DNA of 64,000 nt from CAVVSQ01 sp963848825 (GTDB lineage Bacteria; Planctomycetota; Planctomycetia; Gemmatales; Gemmataceae), in contig CAWKFA010000015.1 of NCBI GenBank assembly GCA_963848825.1, positions 620,001 to 684,000 on the forward strand, written 5' to 3'. The notes under the pieces were generated by a model. That model was not told where the DNA came from, did no database searches, and saw nothing but the letters and a program-made list of their open reading frames with translations. Below are positions 1 through 8,622 of this stretch, piece by piece. The translations under genes and the position numbers were made by a program. Within the stretch, counting starts at the first letter, position 1; each line of letters opens with the position of its first letter.

Positions 1-221
1 ACCGAGCCTTCCGTATTGGCCAGAAACGCAATGTCCTCGTGCACAAGTTTGTCTGTCGGGGCACACTGGAAGAACGCATTGACGCCATGATTCGAGACAA
101 ACAAGCGGTGGCTGACCGGCTCCTCAATCAGGATGGCGAAGCCAAGCTGACCGAGATGACCGACGAGGAGCTGGTCCGCTTCGTCGCGCTGGATATTGGG
201 CGGGCTACCGGGGATGAGTAA
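1..221 (+). CDS. SNF2-family helicase, C-terminal fragment
   Basis: The reading frame is open from the window edge (codons in phase from base 3) to a TGA at 219-221. The first residues, RAFRIGQKRNVLVHKF, match helicase motif VI of SNF2/Rad54 ATPases (typically D-R-A-H/F-R-I-G-Q), followed by the usual tail with GTLEERID. Family members use ATP to translocate on double-stranded DNA. Only about 72 residues are present; the ATPase core lies outside the window. The next gene encodes a SWIM zinc-finger protein, and SNF2 helicases are often found beside SWIM proteins in bacteria, which supports the call. Confidence 0.85.
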   Translation, partial: RAFRIGQKRNVLVHKFVCRGTLEERIDAMIRDKQAVADRLLNQDGEAKLTEMTDEELVRFVALDIGRATGDE

Positions 222-385
222 CGGCACTGATTAACTTTAACAAAAGGGTCGGGCTGGGGCGGAGGGTCCACGCATTCTGAATGCTGACTGCAATTTGGTT
301 GCTTGAGCTGACGCTACTGTTTATTTTATTATCAAGGTCTATGGTTCAGGAAAACAAACTTTTCACCTGCCGCAAGGAGGCCGCG

Positions 386-1201
386 ATGTCTTTCTATTAC
401 GGATTTCGACCGTATGTCCCTGTTGCCAGGCGAAAAGCCAGGGCGGCCGCTTTTGCCGCCAAGCTCGCCAAGAAAGAAAAACGCGACATGGTGCCGGTCA
501 AGCAAGTCGGCCGTCTCATCGCCGAGTCTTTTTGGGGAAAAGCTTGGTGCGCGAACCTCGAACGGTATAGCGACTACGCCAATCGGTTGCCGCGCGGGCG
601 TACTTACCTCCGCAACGGCTCGGTCATCGACTTGCAAATTCAGCACGGCAATGTCAAGGCCATCGTCGCCGGTTCGGATGTCTATACCGTCTCTATCAAA
701 ATCAAAACCGTGTCATCGGGCCATTGGGACCGAATCAAGAGGGATTGCACGCGCTCCATCGATTCCCTCATGGATTTGCTGCAAGGACGTTTCGATGAGG
801 GCATCATGAGTCGGCTCACGCAGTCCGATGGCGGCCTTTTTCCTCAGCCACGCGAAATTGCCATGTCTTGCAGTTGTCCTGATAGCGCCGGCATGTGCAA
901 ACACCTGGCGGCGGTCCTCTATGGCATCGGCACACGCCTGGACAAGTCGCCGGAGTTGCTCTTCACACTTCGCGCGGTGGACCACCTTGAACTCATCAGC
1001 CAGGCAGCGGAGGCTGGCAATCTCGATCAGACCTTCCAGGGCAAAACCGAAGCCGCTCTCGTCGGGGCCGATCTTGGCGAGATCTTCGGGATAGATCTGG
1101 AGCAGGGGCCAGGTGTTCAAACCGACTCTGTCAAAGCCCGCGTCAAGGCAAAAGTAAAGGCGGCGCCAAGCGCGCCTCGGCGCGTGCGGCCAAGAAGTTA
1201 G
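386..1201 (+). CDS. SWIM zinc-finger protein
   Basis: The start ATG at 386 follows AAGGAGG at 374-380. The N-terminal half is a conserved region beginning MSFYYGFRPYVPVARRKA. The SWIM motif follows at about residues 172-183 (CSCPDSAGMCKH, the CxCx(n)CxH pattern), a zinc-binding fold thought to bind DNA or protein. Position directly after a SNF2 helicase suggests a joint role in DNA metabolism; the exact role is unknown. The 3' end is probably mis-framed: near 1156 the second frame reads on as a Lys/Ala/Arg-rich tail (GAKRASARAAKK and beyond) to TGA at 1324-1326, more natural than the abrupt end at 1201. The true gene is therefore probably 386-1326. Confidence 0.8.
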   Translation: MSFYYGFRPYVPVARRKARAAAFAAKLAKKEKRDMVPVKQVGRLIAESFWGKAWCANLERYSDYANRLPRGRTYLRNGSVIDLQIQHGNVKAIVAGSDVYTVSIKIKTVSSGHWDRIKRDCTRSIDSLMDLLQGRFDEGIMSRLTQSDGGLFPQPREIAMSCSCPDSAGMCKHLAAVLYGIGTRLDKSPELLFTLRAVDHLELISQAAEAGNLDQTFQGKTEAALVGADLGEIFGIDLEQGPGVQTDSVKARVKAKVKAAPSAPRRVRPRS

Positions 1202-1326
1202 CACCTTCCCGGACCAAAAAGGTGAAAGCCGGCAAAACCGCGAAAGCCGGGAAGGCTGACGTGAGGCCAAGTTCCGGCAAGCCTGCGCTTGCCAAACGCA
1301 AAACGCGGGCTGGCGCCGGCGTGTGA

Positions 1327-1652
1327 TTCCGTGCGACATGGCAGGGCTGCGTGTTACCGTTGCGTTACCGCGTATAATGCAGAGTACTACGTCACGGGCT
1401 GCCCTGGCTTTGGCGGGTTGCGTTGCCTGCCGAATGCTCCGTCATACCCGCTGAAAAAGCAAGTTTGCCGCCTTTTCGCGCGAGCCTTATCCCTTGACGT
1501 TGCTTCGCCGCCCGTCTAAGTTAGGCTGACTGGCCTCTGGTTTTTCTGTATGGCCAACAACCGTCGGGCTTATGCCATGGCGCTCTCCTTCGCGGGGATG
1601 GCGGCCGGCCGCAACTTTTTCCCCCGGCTTCGCTTTGGGGGTGGATCAACCC
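1327..1652. other. intergenic region, nothing recognised
   Basis: About 325 bases lie between the basic tail of the SWIM gene and tex. I see no convincing open frame with a ribosome binding site, no RNA gene and no clear hairpin. A G-rich stretch (GGGGGTGG, about 1636-1643) just before the tex ATG could serve as a weak ribosome binding site. A tex promoter is presumably here but cannot be assigned. Confidence 0.4.
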
Positions 1653-4600
1653 ATGCACGATATCACTGCGCTCAATTGCTCTCGCATTGCCCAGGACCTG
1701 CAAATCCGCAAAGTGCAGGTGGAAGCCGTGGTGGCATTGCTCGATGAGGGCAATACGGTCCCGTTCATCACACGCTATCGCAAGGAACGGACGGGCGGCC
1801 TGGATGAGGAAATCATCAGGCAAATCCAGACGCGCATCCAATTCAGCCGCCACCTGGCCGACGCAAGCAGACGATTCTGAAAAGTATCGAAGGGCAGGGC
1901 AAGCTCACCGAAGATCTCAAACACGCCATCCTCAAGTCCGAAACAGTCAAACGCCTGGAAGACCTCTACCTCCCCTACAAACCCAAGAAGCGTTCGCAGG
2001 CGAGCAAGGCGCGCGAACAAGGCTTGGAACCACTGGCCGTGGCAATCTGGTATAGCGACCCGGCAGTGACCAGCCTCGAAGAAATGTTGCCCGCGCTGGT
2101 CAATCCGGAAAAGGAGTTAAACACGCCCGACGAAGTGCGTACCGGCGTGCAAAACATCCTGGCCGAGATGATGTCCGAAACCGCGCTTATTCGTGCGGGC
2201 GTCCGTGCGGTGTTGTGGGAGACTGGCAAAATAACGGGTACCAAAAGCGATAAGTTGCCCGAGGGCCAGGGGCTCGAATACAAGGATTATTTTGAGTTTT
2301 CCGAGGCAGCGCGGCAAATCCCGCCGCATCGCATCCTCGCCCTGAACCGCGGTGAAAAGGAGCATGCCGTCAAGGTTCGGCTCGAGTGGAACGCGGATGC
2401 CGTCAAGGAAAACGCCCTGATCTCACTTTCCGAGCAACTGCTCAAGGACGCGGGCCACATGCCGGCGCCGCGAACTCCGAGCACGCCCGCTCCCGCTCCC
2501 GAAACTGCGGCACCGCCCACCGAGTCGGCGCCGTCGGCATCCTTTGGCTATGTCACCGTCGCGGGCGCCGAAAACTATCAGCCGTTCCCAAGCAGCGTAC
2601 CCACGCCGGCGCCTGCCGAACCCGCCGCCGCGGCACCGCCCACGGCGCCAGAACCTGCCGCGCCCCTTGGACTTGTTCCCACGGCACCGGCCGAAGCGCT
2701 CACGCTTCACGGCGAATCGCTCGCGGGCGGCGAGTTTAAATCGCCGCACACGGCATTTCTGCGCGCGGTCCTCGACGATGCGTTGAACCGGTTGCTCCTG
2801 CCTAGCCTCGAACGCGAAATTCGCCGCGAATTGACCGACGAAGCGGAAGCACACGCCGTGGCGGTGTTTGGCCGCAACTTGCGAAGCTTGCTCTTGCAGC
2901 CGCCGCTACGGGGCAAACGCGTGCTGGCCATCGATCCCGGGTTCCGCACGGGCTGCAAGATCGCGGCACTCGATGAATATGGCAACCTCCTGGAACATGG
3001 TGTCATTCATCCGCACATCCTACAAGGGCGAAAACCCAAGGATCGGCCGAAAGACTCGGCGGCACCCAGTGCCCAGCCCGTAACGGCGCCGTCATCTGAA
3101 ACCAGTACATTGCCGGTGGACTCGGTGCCTGTTGCGGAAAGCCCCGCGGTCAACACCCAAGGCATGGCGGCGGCTTCACCAGAAGAGGCCATCCCCCAGA
3201 CGATGCCGGGGGCGTCCAACACGAGCGAAAGTCCCCCAGCGCCGGAAACCAGTGTGCCGCCATCAGCGCCGGTAACGTCGGAGAGCCCGACGTCGGATGT
3301 TCCGCCGGCCGCGCCGCGCCAGCCGAAAACACGCCCGAGACGGCGCCGGCAGCAACGGCCGTTGAACAGACGCCCCAGGCTCCGCCGCCTCCGCCGGTCG
3401 ACAAGGCGCGGAAGCCAAGGAACGGTTGTCCGAACTGGTGAATAAACACAAGTTAGAAGTCGTTGCCCTGGGAAATGGTACCGGTTGCCGTGAGACCGAG
3501 GAGTTGATCGCCGAGTTGATCGCCACAAGCCACCCGGACCTTGTTTACGTCGTGGTTAACGAGGCGGGGGCAAGCGTCTATTCCGTGAGCCCCGTGGGGC
3601 GTGAAGAATTCCCCGATTTCGACGCCACTCTGCGCGGCACCATATCCATTGGCCGGCGCTTGCAGGATCCCCTGAGCGAGCTGGTGAAGGTCGATCCGCA
3701 AAATATCGGCGTGGGACTTTATCAGCATGACATGGGCCGCAAGGAACTGAAAGAATCACTAGACGCCGTCGTGGAAAGCAGTGTCAACCAGGTGGGCGTC
3801 GATCTGAACACGGCCAGTGTGCCGCTCTTGCGTCATGTGTCCGGGCTAAATCAGCTGGTCGCCCGGGAACTGGTTGAATACCGCTTGAATCACGGGGCTT
3901 TCACGACCCGGGAATCCTTGTTGCAAGTCGCCGGCGTCGGCGCCGCGCGCTATGTGCAGGCGGCGGGTTTTTTGAAGATACACGGTGGCCCGAACCCTCT
4001 CGACCGCACCTGGATTCATCCCGAGAATTATCCACTCGCGACGCAAATCTTGTCGGACGTTGGCTACACGCCCAACGTGCTCGATGACAAGGGCGCCCAC
4101 GAGGAATTTCAGGCGAAGCTGCAGGCGGTCAATCCAGCCGAATTCGCCAGCCGTCTTGGTATCGCGGCGGGCACGGTGGACGATATTTTGCACGCCCTGG
4201 CGCGGCCCGGCAGCGACCCACGTGAGGACCTGCCGCCGCCCATCTTCAAAAAAGGTATCCTGAAGCTGGAGGACCTGGAGCCCGGGATGGAGCTCAAGGG
4301 CACCGTTCTCAATGTCGTGGATTTCGGCGCCTTCGTGGATATCGGTCTTAAAGACAGCGGACTGGTACATATCAGCCAGATGGCCAACCGCTATATCAAG
4401 AGCCCGTATGACGTCGTGGCCGTGAGCGATGTGGTCAAAATCTGGGTCTTGACCGTGGACAAGGACCGCCACCGTGTGTCGCTGACGATGATTCAGCCGG
4501 GCACCGAGCGCAAGCTCATGGAAAAGGGGCAAGGGCAGCCGCCCAGGGAAGCTCGCCCGCCACGCGGCCGTCGCCCGCAAGGGCCGCCCGCACAAGGTCA

Positions 4601-5174
4601 GGGCGATGGCCAGCCTCGTGGAGAAGGCCAACAGCATCATGGATCCGGACGAGGGCAGGGTCAGCCCCAGCGGGGACGTGGCCCCGGCCGCCGCGGGCCC
4701 GGTGGTCCGCCCGTACAGGCACCGGGTGGTGGAGTGGTAGCCGAGCAGCCTGGCTCACCAGGCGGGGCGCCACGGCCGGGCTCTGAGGCGCCGCCTCACG
4801 CTGATACCGGTCGTGCGCAGGGCACGCCGCAGCAGCGCCAGGTGCCACCGCCGCCGCCGCCACGCAAGCCGCGCCGTGAGCCGCCGCGACCAAAACTATC
4901 GCAAGATGCGCTCGAGGGCAAGGTGCCGCTACGCACGTTCGGCGAATTGAGCGCGCTCTTTGCGGCCAAGAAGGAGCCAGACAAAAAAACACCGGCGGAT
5001 GCTGTCCGGCCCGCGCCCACGGCCAATGGGGAAAAGCCGGCGCCCGTGGAGCAGAACGCTGCCCGGGAAGGCTCCACTACTCCGCCAGCCTGCGGAAGGC
5101 TCCGGCACATCGCCGACCTAAAAAATAACGGGAATTTCATCGATTCCGCACTGCCGTTGTCTTTCATACGTTGA
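1653..5174 (+). CDS. tex: Tex-family S1 RNA-binding protein with low-complexity insertions
   Basis: Tex is a conserved nucleic-acid-binding transcription accessory factor. Visible in order: Tex N-terminal helical domain (1653 to about 2400); a Pro/Ala-rich insertion (about 2455-2690); the start of the YqgF/RNase H-like domain (AIDPGFRTGCK, about 2930); a second Pro/Ser/Ala-rich insertion (about 3025-3405) inside that domain; the rest of YqgF (VVALGNGTGCRETEEL, about 3455); helix-hairpin-helix repeats (3770-4040); an S1 domain (GTVLNVVDFGAFVDIGLKDS, about 4300); and a long Gly/Arg/Gln/Pro-rich tail. Frame changes are needed near 1866, 3318 and 3408. A further one near 5093 would give a more natural stop at 5119-5121. 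Bacterial Tex is usually about 770-800 residues; this one is over 1100. rpsJ follows. Confidence 0.85.
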
Positions 5175-5239
5175 CAGCGCAAATAGGGATCACTACATTA
5201 TCGCTTTCGCCTTGTGCACCCGATTTGGGAGATACGAAG

Positions 5240-5578
5240 TTGGCCGGTGACTCAACAGAACGCATCCGCATTCGCATGGAAGCCTTCGATCATGAGGTGC
5301 TCGATCGAACGGCCCACGAAATCGTGGACACCGCGCAGCGGACTGGCGCGTTGGTATTCGGTCCGATTCCCTTGCCGACCCGGATTGAGCGCTACACGGT
5401 GTTGCGGAGCCCGCACATCGACAGAAAATCACGGGAACAGTTTGAGATACGTACCCACAAACGGCTGGTGGATATTTTGCAACCGACCGGTAAAACGATC
5501 GAGGCCTTGAATAAGGGCTTGAGTCTTCCCCCGGGAGTGGACATCAAGATTCGAGTGCTCTCCGGCGGGGCCGGCTAA
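5240..5578 (+). CDS. rpsJ: 30S ribosomal protein S10
   Basis: This is S10, which sits in the 30S head and, as NusE, joins transcription antitermination complexes. The frame contains the family hallmarks IRIRMEAFDHEVLDRTAHEI, GPIPLPTRIERYTVLRSPH and REQFEIRTHKRL. I chose TTG at 5240 because GGGAGA at 5228-5233 lies at proper distance and gives about 112 residues; the open frame extends upstream to 5171 without S10 similarity. It lies right after tex rather than after fusA/tuf, and is followed by a hairpin and rplD, not rplC. Confidence 0.93.
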   Translation: MAGDSTERIRIRMEAFDHEVLDRTAHEIVDTAQRTGALVFGPIPLPTRIERYTVLRSPHIDRKSREQFEIRTHKRLVDILQPTGKTIEALNKGLSLPPGVDIKIRVLSGGAG

Positions 5579-5590
5579 ACATACAAGGCG

Positions 5591-5637
5591 AAACCCAGGT
5601 CCAGCGAAAGAAGTAGAGGCCTGGGTTTTGTTGTTTT
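5591..5637 (+). terminator. terminator- or attenuator-like hairpin between rpsJ and rplD
   Basis: AAACCCAGG (5591-5599) pairs perfectly with CCTGGGTTT (5620-5628) across a loop of about 20 bases, followed by a T-rich run (TTTTGTTGTTTT). This has the form of an intrinsic terminator, though the loop is long and the tract interrupted. It sits where rplC would normally start, so it may end an rpsJ transcript or attenuate the ribosomal operon. Confidence 0.55.
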
Positions 5638-5741
5638 CACGCCGAACTAGTAGCGGCAGGCAACAACGAAGGTCGCGAGGAGGTTTTCTTCGCGGCCGCG
5701 TTCTATTTTTGTCGGACATGGTGTTTGCAACAGGTGATATC

Positions 5742-6404
5742 GTGGCGATTTCCCAAGAAAAATCAAAAGTGCTGAACCTTGACGTGGTTAACGGGCAAGG
5801 CCAGACCGTCGGCTCGGTTCAGGTCGATCCCGCCGAATTCGGCGGCAAGATCAACAAGCAGCTTCTTCATGAAGTCGTTGTCATGTACCTGGCCAACCAG
5901 CGGGCCGGCACGCATTCCACGCTTCGTCGCGGCGAGGTTGCCGGCAGCACGAAAAAGCTATTTCGGCAAAAGGGAACCGGCAACGCACGCGTCGGCACCA
6001 AACGGACCAACAAGCGCCGTGGCGGCGGCACGGCCAAGGGCCCGAAGCCCCGCAGCTATGAATATCACCTTCCCAAAAAAGCAGTCCGCGCCGCCACCCG
6101 CATGGCCATCCTGAGCCGTTTGCAAGACCACGAAACGGTCATCCTTGAGGATTTGAAGTTTCCGGAAATAAAAACCAAACAGATGGTCGAACTGCTCGCC
6201 AATCTCAAGCTCGACCGGACCACCTGCCTGGTTGGTCTGGCGAAAGGGGAAGTGGACGAGAAAAAGACTATCTATATGTCGGCGCGAAACATTCGCGGCA
6301 TCGAGGTCGCGCCCGCGGCTGCCTTTAACGCCTACGAGGTGTTGCGGCCGAAGAAGCTCATCCTTACCAAGGCGGCCCTGGAAGAATTGCGCCACGCGAA
6401 ATAA
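5742..6404 (+). CDS. rplD: 50S ribosomal protein L4
   Basis: L4 is an early assembly protein lining the exit tunnel. Hallmarks are NKQLLHEVVVMYLANQRAGT and KLFRQKGTGNARVGTKRTNK, then the C-terminal Rossmann-like half. GTG at 5742 is preferred because AGGTG at 5732-5736 is correctly spaced and gives 220 residues; an in-frame ATG at 5718 is the alternative without a clear ribosome binding site. It is the first of a close series of ribosomal genes, without rplC immediately upstream. Confidence 0.92.
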   Translation: MAISQEKSKVLNLDVVNGQGQTVGSVQVDPAEFGGKINKQLLHEVVVMYLANQRAGTHSTLRRGEVAGSTKKLFRQKGTGNARVGTKRTNKRRGGGTAKGPKPRSYEYHLPKKAVRAATRMAILSRLQDHETVILEDLKFPEIKTKQMVELLANLKLDRTTCLVGLAKGEVDEKKTIYMSARNIRGIEVAPAAAFNAYEVLRPKKLILTKAALEELRHAK

Positions 6405-6467
6405 TATCGACCGCGACGCGCGGTGTAGTACCAAACGCGTCCGTTAAAACGAAATGGAAATGGTGCC

Positions 6468-6791
6468 ATGACAACAGCTACTGAAAAAACAACGTTTGGG
6501 CCAAAGTTGGAGGCCCACCAGGTGATTCTCAGTCCGTTGGTGACCGAAAAGGGCACACACCAATCGACACACATTCACCACAATGCCTATTCCTTCCAGG
6601 TGAACCTGTGGGCCAATAAGACCCAGATCAAGGCTGCCGTGGAGGAGTTGTTCAACGTTCGGGTTGAAAAGGTGCGGACGCAGTTGCGGATGGGGAAGAA
6701 GCGTCGCTATCGGTTTCGTCAAGGCCGGTTGTCCAACTGGAAGAAGGCCATTGTCAAGCTTCATCCGGACGACAAGATCGAGTTCTTTTAA
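6468..6791 (+). CDS. rplW: 50S ribosomal protein L23
   Basis: L23 sits at the tunnel exit and docks signal recognition particle and trigger factor. The 107-residue frame has the family pattern: a flexible N-terminus, VILSPLVTEKGT, YSFQVNLWANKTQIKAAVEE, LFNVRVEKV, and a basic loop (RMGKKRRYRFRQGRLSNWKKA) before a beta-strand end. It lies between rplD and rplB as in the canonical S10 operon. Confidence 0.94.
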   Translation: MTTATEKTTFGPKLEAHQVILSPLVTEKGTHQSTHIHHNAYSFQVNLWANKTQIKAAVEELFNVRVEKVRTQLRMGKKRRYRFRQGRLSNWKKAIVKLHPDDKIEFF

Positions 6792-6813
6792 CGGGTAAGA
6801 CCAGGATTGCGTT

Positions 6814-7668
6814 ATGGGTATTCGCTTCTACAAACCGACGACGCCGGGACGCCGTGGCGGTTCGGTTAGTGATTTTTCCGAAATCACCGACCGCAAGAAA
6901 AAGCCGGAAAAGTCGTTGCTCCGTCCTCTGAAGAAAACGGGCGGCCGCAACTTCCAGGGAGTGATCTGTACACGCTTTCGTGGCGGCGGCCACAAGCGGA
7001 TGTACCGCATCATCGATTTCAAGCGAATCAAGGACAACATGTGGGCGACGGTCATTTCGATCGAGTATGACCCCAACCGCACCGCTCGTATTGCCCTGTT
7101 GCAGTACGAGGATGGCACGAAAACGTATATTCTTGCCCCCGAAGGTCTCAAGGCGGGGGAAAAGTTGATGAGCGGCGACGAAGCCGAGCCGCGTGTCGGC
7201 AACACCATGCCGCTGCGAAAAATTCCGTTGGGCATGAATATTCACAATCTGGAGCTGCAACCGGGCCACGGCGGCCAGGTTTGCCGTAGCGCGGGTACAA
7301 GTGCGACGCTGAGCGCTCGCGAAGGAAAATGGGCGCAGATTACCTTGCCTTCCGGCGAAGTTCGCCGCGTCAGCGCCGATTGCCGTGCCACGCTCGGTAC
7401 GCTCGGCAACGCCGAGCACATGAACGTGAGCCTGGGCAAGGCCGGCCGCAAGCGTTGGAAGGGCCGCAAGCCGCACAACCGCGGCACCTCGATGAACCCT
7501 GTCAGCCATCCGATGGGCGGCGGCGAAGGACGCACCGCTGGCGGTCGCCATCCTTGTAGTCCGACGGGTGTTCTCGCCAAGGGAGGCAAGACCCGCAAGA
7601 AAAGGAAACCGTCGAATGCCTCCATCATTCGTCGACGTCGGCCCGGACCGCATTACGCGGAAAAATAA
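6814..7668 (+). CDS. rplB: 50S ribosomal protein L2
   Basis: L2 helps subunit association and peptidyl transferase function. The 284-residue frame is full length with KPTTPGRRGGSVSDF at the start, the OB-like and SH3-like domains, and the basic C-terminus. The functional loop reads NPVSHPMGGGEGR: the His corresponding to E. coli His229 is kept, while the usual Asp before it is Ser and the usual His two residues later is Met. The downstream segment GGRHPCSPTGVLAKGGKTR is typical of L2 outside the proteobacteria. Confidence 0.96.
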   Translation: MGIRFYKPTTPGRRGGSVSDFSEITDRKKKPEKSLLRPLKKTGGRNFQGVICTRFRGGGHKRMYRIIDFKRIKDNMWATVISIEYDPNRTARIALLQYEDGTKTYILAPEGLKAGEKLMSGDEAEPRVGNTMPLRKIPLGMNIHNLELQPGHGGQVCRSAGTSATLSAREGKWAQITLPSGEVRRVSADCRATLGTLGNAEHMNVSLGKAGRKRWKGRKPHNRGTSMNPVSHPMGGGEGRTAGGRHPCSPTGVLAKGGKTRKKRKPSNASIIRRRRPGPHYAEK

Positions 7669-7745
7669 CGTTGGGACTGCGTCCGGCTGCTGGTCGGTGG
7701 CACGCACTGTCCATATGATTTTAGGTTCCCAGAACGAGGGGTTTT

Positions 7746-8042
7746 ATGAGTCGGTCGCTGAAAAAAGGTCCTTACGTCGATATGCGCTTGCTGACGAAGG
7801 TGGAAAAGCAGCAGCGCACCGGTAGCCGGGAGCCTCTCAAGACCTGGTCCCGTGATTGCACGGTGGTGCCGGACTTTATCGGCCATACCTTCATGATTCA
7901 CAATGGCCGGCAATTTATGAAGCTGTTCGTGACCGAAGACATGATCGGCCATAAACTTGGAGAGTTTGCACCGACCCGAATGTTTCGCGGTCACAGCGGC
8001 GGCAAGGCGAAGTCAACACCGTCCCCTGGGTCGCCGAAATAG
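7746..8042 (+). CDS. rpsS: 30S ribosomal protein S19
   Basis: S19 lies in the 30S head next to S13. The frame carries MSRSLKKGPYVDMRLL, DFIGHTFMIHNGRQF and GHKLGEFAPTRMFRGHSG, and is 98 residues, close to the normal length. The ATG is preceded by a purine-rich stretch (GAACGAGG, about 7733-7740). The next element is not rplV but an initiator tRNA gene starting 44 bases after the stop. Confidence 0.95.
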   Translation: MSRSLKKGPYVDMRLLTKVEKQQRTGSREPLKTWSRDCTVVPDFIGHTFMIHNGRQFMKLFVTEDMIGHKLGEFAPTRMFRGHSGGKAKSTPSPGSPK

Positions 8043-8085
8043 TGAAACCTGTAAGAAATCCTTCGGTGAAACTCGAAGGTTAAAT

Positions 8086-8157
8086 CCCGGGGTGGAGCAG
8101 TGGTAGCTCGCCAGGCTCATAACCTGGAGGTCGCAGGTTCAAATCCTGCCCCCGGAA
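8086..8157 (+). tRNA. initiator tRNA-fMet (CAT anticodon)
   Basis: A full cloverleaf is visible without encoded CCA. The acceptor arm CCCGGGG (8086-8092) pairs with CCCCGGA (8150-8156), leaving a C1-A72 mismatch; discriminator A is at 8157. The D stem GAGC/GCTC includes an A11-T24 pair. The anticodon stem CCAGG/CCTGG encloses loop CTCATAA, and the T arm is GCAGG-TTCAAAT-CCTGC. C1-A72 and A11-T24 are the known marks of bacterial initiator tRNA, separating it from elongator tRNA-Met. One of the three usual anticodon-stem G-C pairs is A-T here. It sits in the same orientation between rpsS and rplV. Confidence 0.95.
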
Positions 8158-8215
8158 CTCGACGGCAAGAGGCGCCGCGGCGCCTGGTTCGGTCAAGAAT
8201 CGCGAAAGGTTTGTC

Positions 8216-8554
8216 ATGGAATACAAGGCCATCCACAAGCATGCCGATATGTCGCCCCGCAAGATTCGTCCCTTCGCCTCCTTGATCCGTGGACGGGCCG
8301 CGGATGAGGCGCTGGAGCTGCTACGATTTTATCCCAACAAAAGCGCCCGTTTGCTGGAACAGGTACTTAAGAGTGCCCTGGGTAATGCGGAAGACCGAGG
8401 GGCTCGCGACGTTGACGACCTGGTCGTTACCGAATCGCGCGTGGATGGCGGCCCGATCATGAAACGTATCATGCCGCGGGCCCGTGGCACCGCCTATCCG
8501 ATCAAACGTCGCTATGCCCATATCCATGTCACCGTGTCAGACATGGGCGAATAA
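8216..8554 (+). CDS. rplV: 50S ribosomal protein L22
   Basis: L22 spans the 50S and reaches the exit tunnel. The 112-residue frame shows MSPRKIRPFASLIRGRAADE, LLEQVLKSALGNAEDRGA and the tunnel-loop region IMPRARGTAYPIKRRYAHIHV. The ATG at 8216 follows CGAAAGG at about 8204-8210. It begins 58 bases after the tRNA gene, so tRNA maturation should cut the transcript between rpsS and rplV if they are co-transcribed. Confidence 0.94.
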   Translation: MEYKAIHKHADMSPRKIRPFASLIRGRAADEALELLRFYPNKSARLLEQVLKSALGNAEDRGARDVDDLVVTESRVDGGPIMKRIMPRARGTAYPIKRRYAHIHVTVSDMGE

Positions 8555-8622
8555 AATCAACGTGGACGGCCTGTGGGCGGCCAGTCGATACACCGGATTA
8601 ATTTCGTAAAAGCGAGTTGTTC

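Noticed and set aside
1289..1519. Small open frame after the SWIM gene
   Set aside because: It overlaps the basic tail of the SWIM protein in another frame and shows no family pattern.
2423..3528. Long open frames opposite and beside tex
   Set aside because: They follow from the Pro/Ala-rich, GC-rich codons of tex; none has a family motif or ribosome binding site.
8080..8285. Short open frames crossing the tRNA-fMet gene on both strands
   Set aside because: They are shadows of the tRNA and its flanks.
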